Source: Methanosarcinales archaeon (lineage in GTDB: Archaea > Halobacteriota > Methanosarcinia > Methanosarcinales > Methanogasteraceae). Taken from it: a stretch of 27,026 nucleotides of DNA. A program made the translations under genes and the position numbers. Under the pieces are notes generated by a model. It saw only the letters and a program-made list of their open reading frames with translations, did no database searches and was not told the DNA's origin. The stretch is from positions 1 to 27,026 of the forward strand of contig JAUWHQ010000231.1 in the NCBI GenBank assembly GCA_030605805.1. The letters are read 5' to 3'. Below are positions 1 through 8,385 of this stretch, piece by piece. Every line of letters begins with the position of its first letter. Within the stretch, counting starts at the first letter, position 1.

Positions 1-2105
<2,105 letters not shown>

Positions 2106-2230
2106 ATCCGCCTTACTAATTCAGTAAGCGTCTGGGTCGCATGTATATACGGTTTCATCGAGCGAGATGAGATCATCTCACTCTTCACCCTTCTATAGCA
2201 ATGTTGGTTGCTATATGCATCATAATTCAC

Positions 2231-2242
2231 GTAGTATAAAAA
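2231..2242 (-). promoter_or_regulatory. TATA box of a dedicated 23S rRNA promoter
   Basis: On the minus strand the sequence is TTTTTATACTAC, a good archaeal TATA element. It predicts a transcription start near 2212 and a leader of about 105 bases. The leader contains an 8-bp hairpin (2194-2201 with 2208-2215) and a near-perfect 11-bp inverted repeat (2160-2170 with 2173-2183). It supports transcription of 23S apart from 16S. This is sequence inference only. Confidence 0.5.
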
Positions 2243-2388
2243 CCACGCGGCATAATGAGTGTCTGCACTACATACGTTACGATGTTTAGAAGATAAAGGT
2301 TTCGTCACCAGAACGATGCCAATTATTTCGGAGCATCGGAATGGCATTTCCATGTCTGCACAGACGGTTTTCAATCGTGATGTGTCCT

Positions 2389-2928
2389 TCAACCACACGC
2401 TGCAACCGGTTTCACCTGTTTCACCCGTTTTCCACTTCTTGTCGGGACGATTTTTCGTTCTCCGCCGGTAAAATCACAGTGCAATTCTTCTCCATCCTGC
2501 AGATGGTCGAGAACCAGTGCCAGCGCAGCCACCTCAGAATGGGGCTGGTTGCCGACCGCGACATTCAGATCAGCGAGGTCATAGAGGCTCGCGGGCACCT
2601 TCTCCGCGCCGACGACGATCAGGAGGTCGCGGTTCGCAATCTCGCCAATCGCGTCAGGCAGATTCAAGCCATACATCGTGAGATGCACGACCATGCCGCC
2701 GTTTTCCTTCCATTGTTTGATTTCTTTCTTCCAGTCAACGCCGACTCTCACAAAAAAATCCCCGCCCCACCTCTGGACCACCTTGTCGATGCTCTCCCTG
2801 ATTTTCGGGTCGTCTGCCGCAAGCAACATACCGTCGGCGCCGAGCGCACGCGCCGTCATGCCCACATGAGTGGTTATGCGCATATCACGCGCCGGACGGT
2901 GCCCGATCCGCAGTACAACAATCGCCAT
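2389..2928 (-). CDS. trm56: tRNA (cytidine-56-2'-O)-methyltransferase aTrm56
   Basis: This 179-residue protein belongs to the archaeal SPOUT-fold methylase family that 2'-O-methylates C56 in the T-loop of tRNAs, using S-adenosylmethionine. Family signatures are visible in order: an N-terminal LRIGHRPARDMRITTHV block (residues 6-22), RWGGDFFVRV in the middle, VHLTMYGLNLPDAIGE, then VGAEKVPASLYDLADLNVAVGN and QPHSEVAALALVLD, which make up the knotted cofactor-binding region. The ATG start is supported by an AGGAGAT ribosome site about 8 bases upstream and a TATA box at 2966-2974. It is followed by the separately promoted 23S rRNA gene and preceded by tRNA-Ser, a small RNA-metabolism neighbourhood. 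The length is normal for the family. Confidence 0.93.
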   Translation of the reverse strand: MAIVVLRIGHRPARDMRITTHVGMTARALGADGMLLAADDPKIRESIDKVVQRWGGDFFVRVGVDWKKEIKQWKENGGMVVHLTMYGLNLPDAIGEIANRDLLIVVGAEKVPASLYDLADLNVAVGNQPHSEVAALALVLDHLQDGEELHCDFTGGERKIVPTRSGKRVKQVKPVAACG

Positions 2929-2970
2929 GGTAGATCATCTCCTGATTGCTTGACGTATAGGAAAGTATAA

Positions 2971-3000
2971 AAACAAACCCCGCCCGAAGGGCAGTTTTTG
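2971..3000 (-). terminator. Terminator-like hairpin after tRNA-Ser, overlapping the trm56 promoter
   Basis: On the minus strand a GCCC-TTC-GGGC stem with flanking AAAC/GGTTT pairing is followed by TTTGTTTTTATA. It lies about 50 bases past the tRNA-Ser 3' end. The T-run doubles as the TATA box (2966-2974) of trm56, so terminator and next promoter appear fused. Confidence 0.5.
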
Positions 3001-3051
3001 ATAAAACTGTTGTGAAAAGTTTTCTTGAAATGGATGCTGGAATGGTCGTCA

Positions 3052-3137
3052 CGCCGAGGTTGGGATTCGAACCCAAGTGTTCCAAAGGGAACAACGCGTC
3101 TCGAGCGCGCCGCGTTAGTCCGCTCTGCCACCTCGGC
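3052..3137 (-). tRNA. tRNA-Ser, anticodon CGA
   Basis: The 86-base class II tRNA folds cleanly. The acceptor GCCGAGG pairs with CCTCGGC with discriminator G. The anticodon stem GCGCG/CGCGT encloses loop CTCGAGA with anticodon CGA (plus-strand 3101-3103), reading UCG. The long variable arm is TTGTTCC/GGAACA, and the T arm is TTGGG-TTCGAAT-CCCAA. The discriminator G and long variable arm fit serine. CCA is not encoded, as is usual in archaea, and there is no intron. A TATATATT box lies about 26 bases upstream of the 5' end. Confidence 0.96.
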
Positions 3138-3158
3138 ACTGGTGCGTAAGGACGTAAG

Positions 3159-3168
3159 ATATATATTA
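3159..3168. promoter_or_regulatory. Symmetric TATA box shared by tRNA-Ser (-) and the PGF-CTERM gene (+)
   Basis: The element GATATATATT is centred at about 3163. It is 26 bases from the tRNA-Ser 5' end (3137) and 28 bases from the ATG of the divergent secreted-protein gene (3191), so the spacing suits both directions. The plus-strand gene would then be leaderless, consistent with the absence of a ribosome site. Confidence 0.5.
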
Positions 3169-3190
3169 CAGCAACGGCTCTACTTAATTG

Positions 3191-3676
3191 ATGGGGTTCT
3201 CCGCGAGGTTTTGGTGGATATTCATCCTGTGCATCGTTGTTGTCCTGCCGACGCTTGCGCAGGAACAAAGCGATGATGGGCACTCAGGATTATCGATCGA
3301 TGCTCCCGACGTGGCAACGGTCAACCAGACGATCGAGGTCGTCGTGACATCATCATCAGGCAACCCGGTTCATGGCGCGATCGTCTTCTTCACGCTCCAG
3401 GCTGGCGATATGCAGATCCAGCGGACGACCGATGAGATGGGGATTGCGGCATTCACGCCCAAGAGTGTGGGTAGATTGTATGTGCTCGCACACAAGAGTG
3501 GCGTTGAGGGTGCGGAGGCGGTGATTGATGTGCGCGACGCGCCCGAATATGTGCCACAGGTCAATGAATCAGCAACACCACAGTCCACAGACACAGGTGC
3601 CGGATCTCCCGGATTCGGATGCGCTGCGCCGATCATATTGCTGGCATACGCAATCCGGAAGGTCCTGAATCGCTAA
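3191..3676 (+). CDS. Small secreted protein with Ig-like domain and PGF-CTERM anchor
   Basis: This 161-residue protein has a signal peptide (residues 1-24, with hydrophobic run FWWIFILCIVVVLPTLA and cleavage probably after AQ). A single beta-rich domain follows (about 34-116) that resembles bacterial Ig-like/invasin-type folds: TVNQTIEVVVTSSSGNPV, then TTDEMGIAAFTP. Next come a Ser/Thr/Pro linker, a PGF motif at 140-142, a short hydrophobic segment (145-156) and a basic end. The tail is the tripartite PGF-CTERM signal, which in euryarchaea is processed by archaeosortase A and replaced by a lipid. It should therefore sit outside the membrane. ATG 3191 is preferred over the TTG just before it. 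The specific function is unknown. Confidence 0.75.
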   Translation: MGFSARFWWIFILCIVVVLPTLAQEQSDDGHSGLSIDAPDVATVNQTIEVVVTSSSGNPVHGAIVFFTLQAGDMQIQRTTDEMGIAAFTPKSVGRLYVLAHKSGVEGAEAVIDVRDAPEYVPQVNESATPQSTDTGAGSPGFGCAAPIILLAYAIRKVLNR

Positions 3677-3819
3677 AACGCCAGAGTTCGTCCCATATCT
3701 TTAGCTTCTACGGTGAACTGGTGTGGATATCAGGATATGCAAGGAATCGCGAGACCCAACTAATCGCTTGTGCAAAGGCTCGAGCGCAAAAACCCGATCT
3801 CAACCCGACTTCTCATGTC

Positions 3820-4839
3820 TCATGTTTCCAGATGCCCGATGATCGCATCCGTCATAGAGCTCATGCTCGCACTTCCGCCGAGATCGTACGTGGTTGTGCC
3901 CTCCGCAATCGTCTGCTCGGTCGCGCGGATGATCTCGTCCGCCTCATCATCCGCGCCGAGATATCTGAGCATCCATGCGCCGGCAAGGATCGTTGCGCAC
4001 GGATCCACCTTGTCCATACCTTTGTACTTCGGAGCAGAGCCGTGCGCCGGCTCAAACATCGCGTAATCGTCGCCTATGTTTGCAGAATAGACAAGACCGA
4101 TGCTGCCGATCAGTCCTGCGCACTCTTCGCTTATGATATCCATAAAGAGATTCGTTGAGACGAGCACCTTGTGATTGAAGAGCTGTGGGTTCTTTACGAG
4201 TTGCTGCGCCATGTTATCGACGTGATACTCCCAGAGTTCCACGCCATCGTACTCCTCCTGCTCCGCGGTGGCGCGCAGTGTGTCCATGAATGCGCCGCAG
4301 GTCATCCTGAGGATGTTACTCTTATGGATGCCGACAACAGTATCCCAGCCTCTCCGCTTTGCCTCATCAAAAGCGTACCTTGAGATATTCTTACATGCGC
4401 GTTTCGTGATTCTGCGGATCGCAATGAATGTATCATCTGTTATCTCTATCTCTTTTCCGAAATACATGCCTTCCGTTGCTTCTCTCACTGCGACGAAGTC
4501 CACATCGCCGAGCGGCGCAGGCGCTCCCATAAACGTCCTGATCGGGCGCACATTCGCATAGAGATCGAATCGCTGGCGTATGCTGACAGCCACGCTCCTT
4601 GGTGCGCCCACGACTCCTGGAGTGGTCGTGGGTCCCTTGAAACATGCGTCGGTCTCGTTTAATGTGTCCCAGGTCTCGTCCGGAATCAGGGAGTCTCCGC
4701 CGTGTTCTTTCCACCATTCCTCTCCTGCATCGCACGATACGAACTCGATATCAGGGTTCACCGCATCCACAACCCGCATCGTAGAGTCCACAAGTTCCGG
4801 TCCTGTGCCGTCGCCTCGGATGATTGCTGCTTTCTTCAT
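3820..4839 (-). CDS. Isocitrate/isopropylmalate dehydrogenase family, probably NADP-isocitrate dehydrogenase
   Basis: This 339-residue beta-decarboxylating dehydrogenase starts GDGTGPELVD and has the substrate block PRSVAVSIRQRFDLYANVRP. It also has the catalytic Tyr region EGMYFGKEIE, the Lys region HKSNILRMTCG, the metal-binding DIISEECAGLIGSIG and the cofactor loop HGSAPKYKGMDKVDP. The PKY of the last motif matches the Lys-Tyr pair that reads the NADP phosphate in E. coli Icd. Ser and both Arg of the substrate helix are kept, but the Asn that contacts isocitrate (N115 in E. coli) is Ala here, so homoisocitrate or 3-isopropylmalate are possible alternatives. Start ATG 4839 lies 23 bases from a TATA box, suggesting a leaderless mRNA. 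Oxidative decarboxylation would supply 2-oxoglutarate. Confidence 0.75.
   Translation of the reverse strand: MKKAAIIRGDGTGPELVDSTMRVVDAVNPDIEFVSCDAGEEWWKEHGGDSLIPDETWDTLNETDACFKGPTTTPGVVGAPRSVAVSIRQRFDLYANVRPIRTFMGAPAPLGDVDFVAVREATEGMYFGKEIEITDDTFIAIRRITKRACKNISRYAFDEAKRRGWDTVVGIHKSNILRMTCGAFMDTLRATAEQEEYDGVELWEYHVDNMAQQLVKNPQLFNHKVLVSTNLFMDIISEECAGLIGSIGLVYSANIGDDYAMFEPAHGSAPKYKGMDKVDPCATILAGAWMLRYLGADDEADEIIRATEQTIAEGTTTYDLGGSASMSSMTDAIIGHLET
4820..4839 (-). repeat. 20-bp direct repeat, copy 1 (start of the dehydrogenase gene)
   Basis: The first 20 bases of the dehydrogenase gene, ATGAAGAAAGCAGCAATCAT on the minus strand, recur exactly and in the same orientation at 6452-6471. The interval contains the phasin/SAP pair and the HepT/MntA module. 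Confidence 0.9.
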
Positions 4840-4855
4840 AGTATCTATTATCAGA

Positions 4856-4868
4856 AGTTATATATCAG
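4856..4868. promoter_or_regulatory. TATA box in the divergent dehydrogenase/phasin intergenic region
   Basis: The element AGTTATATATCAG reads as a TATA box on both strands. Leftward it is about 23 bases from the dehydrogenase ATG (leaderless). Rightward it predicts a start near 4888, giving a short leader that contains the GGAGGT ribosome site of the phasin gene. Confidence 0.4.
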
Positions 4869-4902
4869 ATAAATGTGTTGTGTTGATCTGGAGGTTTTTG
4901 TC

Positions 4903-5217
4903 ATGAGCGAAACACTCAGAAAGTTGGGACTCATCGGGATCGGCGTGCTGGCGATAACCGAGGAGAAAATCAGGCAGACTGTGGACGAACTAATCGAGAA
5001 AGGAGAGATGAATCGGGAAGAAGGGAAATCCCTTGTTCAGGAACTCCTGACCGAGAAGAAGAGGCAGATGCAGGAACTCGGAGATACAATCTCAGAGGAC
5101 GTGCAGAGTGCGATTGGCAGGTCAAGGATCGCATCAAAGGACGATATTGCACGTCTGGAAGAGACGATCGCAGGGCTTGAGAAGGCTGTTAAGGAACTGG
5201 TCGAAAAGGAGAAGTGA
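4903..5217 (+). CDS. Phasin-family-like coiled-coil protein
   Basis: This 104-residue protein begins MSETLRKLGLIGIGVLAI, a short amphipathic/hydrophobic stretch. An almost wholly helical charged body follows (TEEKIRQTVDELIEKGEMNREEG, then KSLVQELLTEKKRQMQEL) and a C-terminal heptad segment (LEETIAGLEKAVKELVEKEK). This layout matches the small PhaF/phasin-like family common in archaea and bacteria, whose members coat granules or act as general scaffold or membrane-associated proteins. I see no PHA synthase here, so granule binding is unproven. ATG 4903 is chosen because GGAGGT precedes it by 8 bases; the upstream in-frame ATG at 4873 has no such site. The stop is followed after 12 bases by the SAP-like gene, probably co-transcribed. 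Confidence 0.7.
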   Translation: MSETLRKLGLIGIGVLAITEEKIRQTVDELIEKGEMNREEGKSLVQELLTEKKRQMQELGDTISEDVQSAIGRSRIASKDDIARLEETIAGLEKAVKELVEKEK

Positions 5218-5229
5218 GAGGTATGTTTT

Positions 5230-5382
5230 ATGGATGTCGAGGAGATCGCGAAGAAGGTGACGCTAAGTGACCTGCGCCCGATCGCAAAGGAGCACGGAAT
5301 CAAGACGAGCTGTGTGAAGAAGATCGATATTGTGAAACAACTGCCAGAGGAAGTGCTTGAGGAACTGGCGGCGCGGAAGTGA
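5230..5382 (+). CDS. 50-residue SAP/Rho-N-like domain protein
   Basis: This short gene (ATG 5230, TGA 5380-5382) encodes 50 residues. The core TLSDLRPIAKEHGIKTSCVK followed by KIDIVKQLPEEVLEEL has the helix-turn-helix pattern of SAP/Rho-N-terminal-like motifs: 'L..IAKE.GIK...KK.DIV..L'. Such domains bind nucleic acid. GAGAGG lies 8 bases upstream, overlapping the stop of the phasin-like gene. The tight spacing suggests a two-gene operon. Codon use is like its neighbours. The domain assignment is by eye. Confidence 0.6.
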   Translation: MDVEEIAKKVTLSDLRPIAKEHGIKTSCVKKIDIVKQLPEEVLEELAARK

Positions 5383-5519
5383 GAGGGGCATGGGAGTGTT
5401 GCAAGGTGGTTGGCTATGGGTAGGGTAGGCTGCGCGATAGTATTGTTTTGTGGCGCAGTGAGCGCAGACACGCTTACGGTCGATCGATAACACTATAGTT
5501 ATAACAAAACTCGAATACA

Positions 5520-5987
5520 TCATCTTCTCTCGACGTCCTGATGTTCCCCGGACCCACACCTCTTTGAGGTGATAAATCTCTCGATCTCTTCGAGAAATTC
5601 GTAAAAATCCCCCGACTCATCATACAGGCATCCATACGCCAACGAATCGTCCACCCTGCCGTATTGATGAACAAGCAGATTCCTAAATCCGGTCAGTTCC
5701 TCGAGCCGTGATGCAAGAGATTTTGATATCACATTGTGCTGGCTGAGCTTCCGTATGGCGTCCTTGCTGTCATGTGGCATTCCCAGCCCATCATCTGATA
5801 TGATCATGTTGCAGATGTCCAGCAGATTCTCACAGGCTAACTGAAACGTCCTTTCGCATGCCCTTCGCCTAATCCCACTTTCCAGATAATCATCAACGCC
5901 CTCCGGAAGATATTCCTCAAGTTCCCTTGTACACTGTTCCAGATCGTCCATTTTATCGGTCATCCGTTCGTAATCCAAATCAATCAC
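5520..5987 (-). CDS. hepT: HepT-type RNase toxin (DUF86)
   Basis: This 155-residue all-helical HEPN protein carries the catalytic RX4-6HXY motif as RNLLVHQY (R102, H107, Y109), with the typical preceding LEELTGF. HepT proteins are RNA-targeting toxins paired with the MntA nucleotidyltransferase, which silences them by AMPylating the Tyr next to the active His. Here the GTG start overlaps the stop of the mntA gene in a GTGA junction, so the two are translationally coupled. An internal ATG at 5963 is an alternative start. The catalytic residues are intact, so the toxin is probably functional. The pair lies between two copies of a 20-bp repeat (4820-4839 and 6452-6471). Confidence 0.88.
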   Translation of the reverse strand: MIDLDYERMTDKMDDLEQCTRELEEYLPEGVDDYLESGIRRRACERTFQLACENLLDICNMIISDDGLGMPHDSKDAIRKLSQHNVISKSLASRLEELTGFRNLLVHQYGRVDDSLAYGCLYDESGDFYEFLEEIERFITSKRCGSGEHQDVERR

Positions 5988-6373
5988 CCGAGTTTTGCCC
6001 TGACTCGATTCATAACGGCTTTATGGTACTCCTTTTTTAGACGTCTGTGCCTTATATATTCCATCTCTGTTTCCTTCGCAAGGGTCAGGATGTAATAGAG
6101 ATCTTCTGTGTAAAGTACTTTTCCTTCAAGAAAAACTCTTTTGCGTATGTTTACGGGTAGTTCATCGAGTAGCGAAATGTCCACGCCCTCTGGAAACGAG
6201 TTTTCAAGAGCTATTCGCTCTTTCAAACCAAAATCCACGCACGGCTTCGGTATAATACATAAATCGAGATCACTCTCCTCCTTTTCAGTCCCCTTAGCTC
6301 TTGAACCGAAGAGGATGGCTGAATGAACGAATTTAAATTCCGTTAGCGCTGGAACGATCTCTTCTATTTTCAT
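5984..6373 (-). CDS. mntA: MntA-type nucleotidyltransferase antitoxin
   Basis: This 129-residue minimal nucleotidyltransferase has the GSX10DXD signature: GSRAKG (residues 23-28), then SDLDL (D35 and D37), and a third acidic residue in EGVDISLLDEL. In HepT/MntA pairs this enzyme polyadenylylates HepT at Tyr and blocks its RNase activity. It precedes hepT with a 4-base overlap. I chose ATG 6373 (MKIEEIVPALTEF) because family members begin at about this position; ATG 6385 is equally possible, and neither has a clear ribosome site. The open frame extends further upstream to 6445 without a plausible start. Confidence 0.87.
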   Translation of the reverse strand: MKIEEIVPALTEFKFVHSAILFGSRAKGTEKEESDLDLCIIPKPCVDFGLKERIALENSFPEGVDISLLDELPVNIRKRVFLEGKVLYTEDLYYILTLAKETEMEYIRHRRLKKEYHKAVMNRVRAKLG

Positions 6374-6451
6374 ATAACTATTCATTATTATTGACTTCGA
6401 TGACTTATGAATTATGTGGTGCTGCCGGTACTTGAGTTTCACCATCTCAAA

Positions 6452-6471
6452 ATGATTGCTGCTTTCTTCAT
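6452..6471 (-). repeat. 20-bp direct repeat, copy 2 (orphan copy of the dehydrogenase start)
   Basis: The 20 bases match 4820-4839 exactly, including the ATG, and would encode MKKAAI. The frame then diverges and stops after a few codons. A TATA-like AAATATAATATC directly precedes it on the minus strand. It looks like a duplicated gene start left upstream of the HepT/MntA pair. Confidence 0.85.
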
Positions 6472-6510
6472 GATATTATATTTACCGGGCGGAAGTGAGA
6501 CCCGGCAAAA

Positions 6511-6546
6511 GATTCAAAAACATATACTTGATCCGTTTATCGGATT
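6511..6546 (-). terminator. Possible thrC terminator
   Basis: Downstream of the threonine synthase stop the minus strand has an ATCCG-ATAAA-CGGAT hairpin (6531-6545) followed after a few bases by a TTTTTGAATCTTTT tract. The stem is short, so this is a modest candidate. Confidence 0.35.
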
Positions 6547-6615
6547 GGAACCTAAAATGAGTTGATTCGCAGATAACGCCCCATAACGTATAAACGAAAA
6601 ATCTTCAGGCAACAA

Positions 6616-7842
6616 TCACCCAAACACCGCCTTTTTCACCGCCTCGATGTCAGCATCCACCCAGGTCGGCTTTGCGCAAACATCGACGACCTCTGTCGGG
6701 TCCTTGAGTATATGCCCGGTGGTGACACAGACGATCCGTTCATCAGCATCGATCAGCCCCTCCGCGATCAGCCTGCGCATACCAGCGACCGATGCCGCGC
6801 TTGCCGGCTCCACACCGATTCCTTCAAGCGATGCCAGATCCCGCTGCGCATCTATGATCTCTTCGTCTGTTACAGAGATTGCAAGCCCGCCTGATTCCCT
6901 GATCGCACGAAGAGCCTTTGCAGCGTTCACGGGATCACCGATCCTGATCGCTGTTGCGATCGTTTCGGGCTTTCGTTCCGGCTCTATCGCTTCCAGTCCG
7001 CGGTCTATAGCGTCCACAACCGGGCGTGCGCCCTCTGCCTGGATGCCCGTCATCTTCGGGATCGAATCTGTGATTCCACAACTTTTCAGTTCCTTGAATC
7101 CCTTGTAGATCGCAGAGATGTTTCCGGCGTTGCCCACCGGAAGTATGACACGATCCGGAACCTCCCACCCGAGTTCGTCCGCGATCTCGAATGCGATCGT
7201 CTTCTGCCCCTCCAGCCTGAACGGATTGATCGAATTCAAGAGATAAAACCCGTACTCGTCGCAGACCTGCCGCACGAGCTTTAACGCCTCATCAAAGTTC
7301 CCGCGGATGTTTAAGACCTTTGCGCCATGGATCAGTGCCTGTGCGACCTTACCAAGCGCGACCTTGCCTCCGGGAAGGAGCACCACCGCAGGAATCCCTG
7401 CCCTTGCCGCATAAGTCGCAAGCGAGGCTGAGGTGTTGCCTGTGGATGCGCACGCAACCGTCCTCATCCCGAGTTCGATCGCCTTTGAGACGCCAACGGT
7501 CATGCCGCGATCCTTGAACGAGCCTGTCGGGTTCAAACCCTCGTGCTTGACAAAGATCTCGCGGGAGCGGGAGTTCGCGTCGATCTCCCGAAAAAGCCGT
7601 CTGAGCCGATACAGTGGCGTGCCACCCTCCTGAATCGTCACCGGCTCGATATCCACCGGAAGAAGAGCCCTGTACTTCCAGACCGACCTGCATTCACCGG
7701 ATCTGTGAAAGTCGATTTCGATCGAGGGTAGGTCGTATACCACCTCAAGGAGTCCGCCGCATGACGGGCAGGTATAGATGATCTCGGCAGGGTCGTACGT
7801 GGCATGGCAGTCGATGCATTGTAATTGATACGCGGGAGTCAT
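6616..7842 (-). CDS. thrC: Threonine synthase
   Basis: This PLP-dependent enzyme of 408 residues converts O-phosphohomoserine to threonine. An N-terminal zinc-ribbon-like region has CIDC and CPSC (Cys 9, 12, 25, 28). The PLP lysine lies in NPTGSFKDRG (about K110), the substrate motif is ASTGNTSAS, and the glycine-rich phosphate loop is LPVGNAGNISAIYKGFKE. The C-terminal EGIGVEPASAASVAG is also typical. ATG 7842 (MTPAYQLQC) fits the usual archaeal N-terminus just before the zinc ribbon; a longer frame to 7938 lacks support. The product is cytoplasmic. It stands alone between HepT/MntA and the divergent CBS gene. Confidence 0.94.
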   Translation of the reverse strand: MTPAYQLQCIDCHATYDPAEIIYTCPSCGGLLEVVYDLPSIEIDFHRSGECRSVWKYRALLPVDIEPVTIQEGGTPLYRLRRLFREIDANSRSREIFVKHEGLNPTGSFKDRGMTVGVSKAIELGMRTVACASTGNTSASLATYAARAGIPAVVLLPGGKVALGKVAQALIHGAKVLNIRGNFDEALKLVRQVCDEYGFYLLNSINPFRLEGQKTIAFEIADELGWEVPDRVILPVGNAGNISAIYKGFKELKSCGITDSIPKMTGIQAEGARPVVDAIDRGLEAIEPERKPETIATAIRIGDPVNAAKALRAIRESGGLAISVTDEEIIDAQRDLASLEGIGVEPASAASVAGMRRLIAEGLIDADERIVCVTTGHILKDPTEVVDVCAKPTWVDADIEAVKKAVFG

Positions 7843-8229
7843 GGACTTTTCTTCTGTCGGCGGTGGTTGTAAACCTTTTTCCGCGGCGCACAAAATACGG
7901 TAGCACCCTGCCACGTAGTTGAATAATAGCCGTTCCAAAAAGTTTCGTTGATACAGTCCGAATCTCCGGTATTTGTGTCACTTTGTTGAATTTGTCATAT
8001 TCGTGTCTGCACCAGCGGCGGCGCAGCCATCACTCGATGCTGATTTTTTGGGCAGAGTGGTTGGATCACGAATACACCGGGGCTCCGGACGAGTCCCACA
8101 AATCCGATGCGGTAACGTTGGAGTTGATTCCATCATAAAATTCGGGGGACTGTCGTATCGCGTGGTGTTCGAATGCCTCACTACACAATATAAAACATCC
8201 GCGATTAATTCTTGTGTAGCTTTTTGGAG

Positions 8230-8284
8230 GTCACATCCTCTGTAACACCATGGTGATGTGACAACCTCGCTTGCACAGGGTTGT
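8230..8284. promoter_or_regulatory. Clustered inverted repeats, possible operator for the CBS gene
   Basis: GTCACATC...GATGTGAC (17-base spacer) overlaps ACAACC...GGTTGT (12-base spacer), and TTACAACCCC follows at 8310. They sit 50-100 bases upstream of the TATA box at 8333-8346. The arrangement suits a repressor or activator site; no regulator is identified. Confidence 0.35.
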
Positions 8285-8332
8285 CAATTCCCAGGTACCA
8301 GGGTAACTTTACAACCCCTCTCCATCGATTGG

Positions 8333-8346
8333 TTTATGTATATACC
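8333..8346 (+). promoter_or_regulatory. TATA box of the CBS-domain gene
   Basis: TTTATGTATATACC lies about 45 bases before ATG 8386. This leaves a short leader with the GGAGG ribosome site 5 bases before the start. Confidence 0.55.
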
Positions 8347-8385
8347 TGTGCCAGACAGATAATCGTGATCAGGTTGGAGGTTGAT

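Larger units (their letters stand above)
7843..8385. other. 543-base intergenic region with repeats before the CBS gene
   Basis: I see no convincing gene here. Near the CBS gene it holds an 8-bp inverted repeat (GTCACATC 8230-8237 with GATGTGAC 8255-8262) and a 6-bp one (ACAACC 8261-8266 with GGTTGT 8279-8284). Related ACAACC-type words recur, and a TATA box lies at 8333-8346. On the minus strand 8066-8179 is a 37-codon stop-free stretch with protein-like composition but no start; it may be a gene relic or chance. Confidence 0.5.

Noticed and set aside
3619..4561. Long plus-strand frames opposite the dehydrogenase
   Set aside because: They are antisense shadows of a clearly recognisable minus-strand enzyme, a result of codon bias.
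7525..7545. tRNA T-arm-like GGGTTCAAACCC
   Set aside because: It lies in the thrC coding sequence and has no acceptor, D or anticodon arms around it.
7973..8245. 90-codon plus-strand frame in the thrC-CBS gap
   Set aside because: There is no ribosome site or recognisable product, and it overlaps a different protein-like frame on the other strand.
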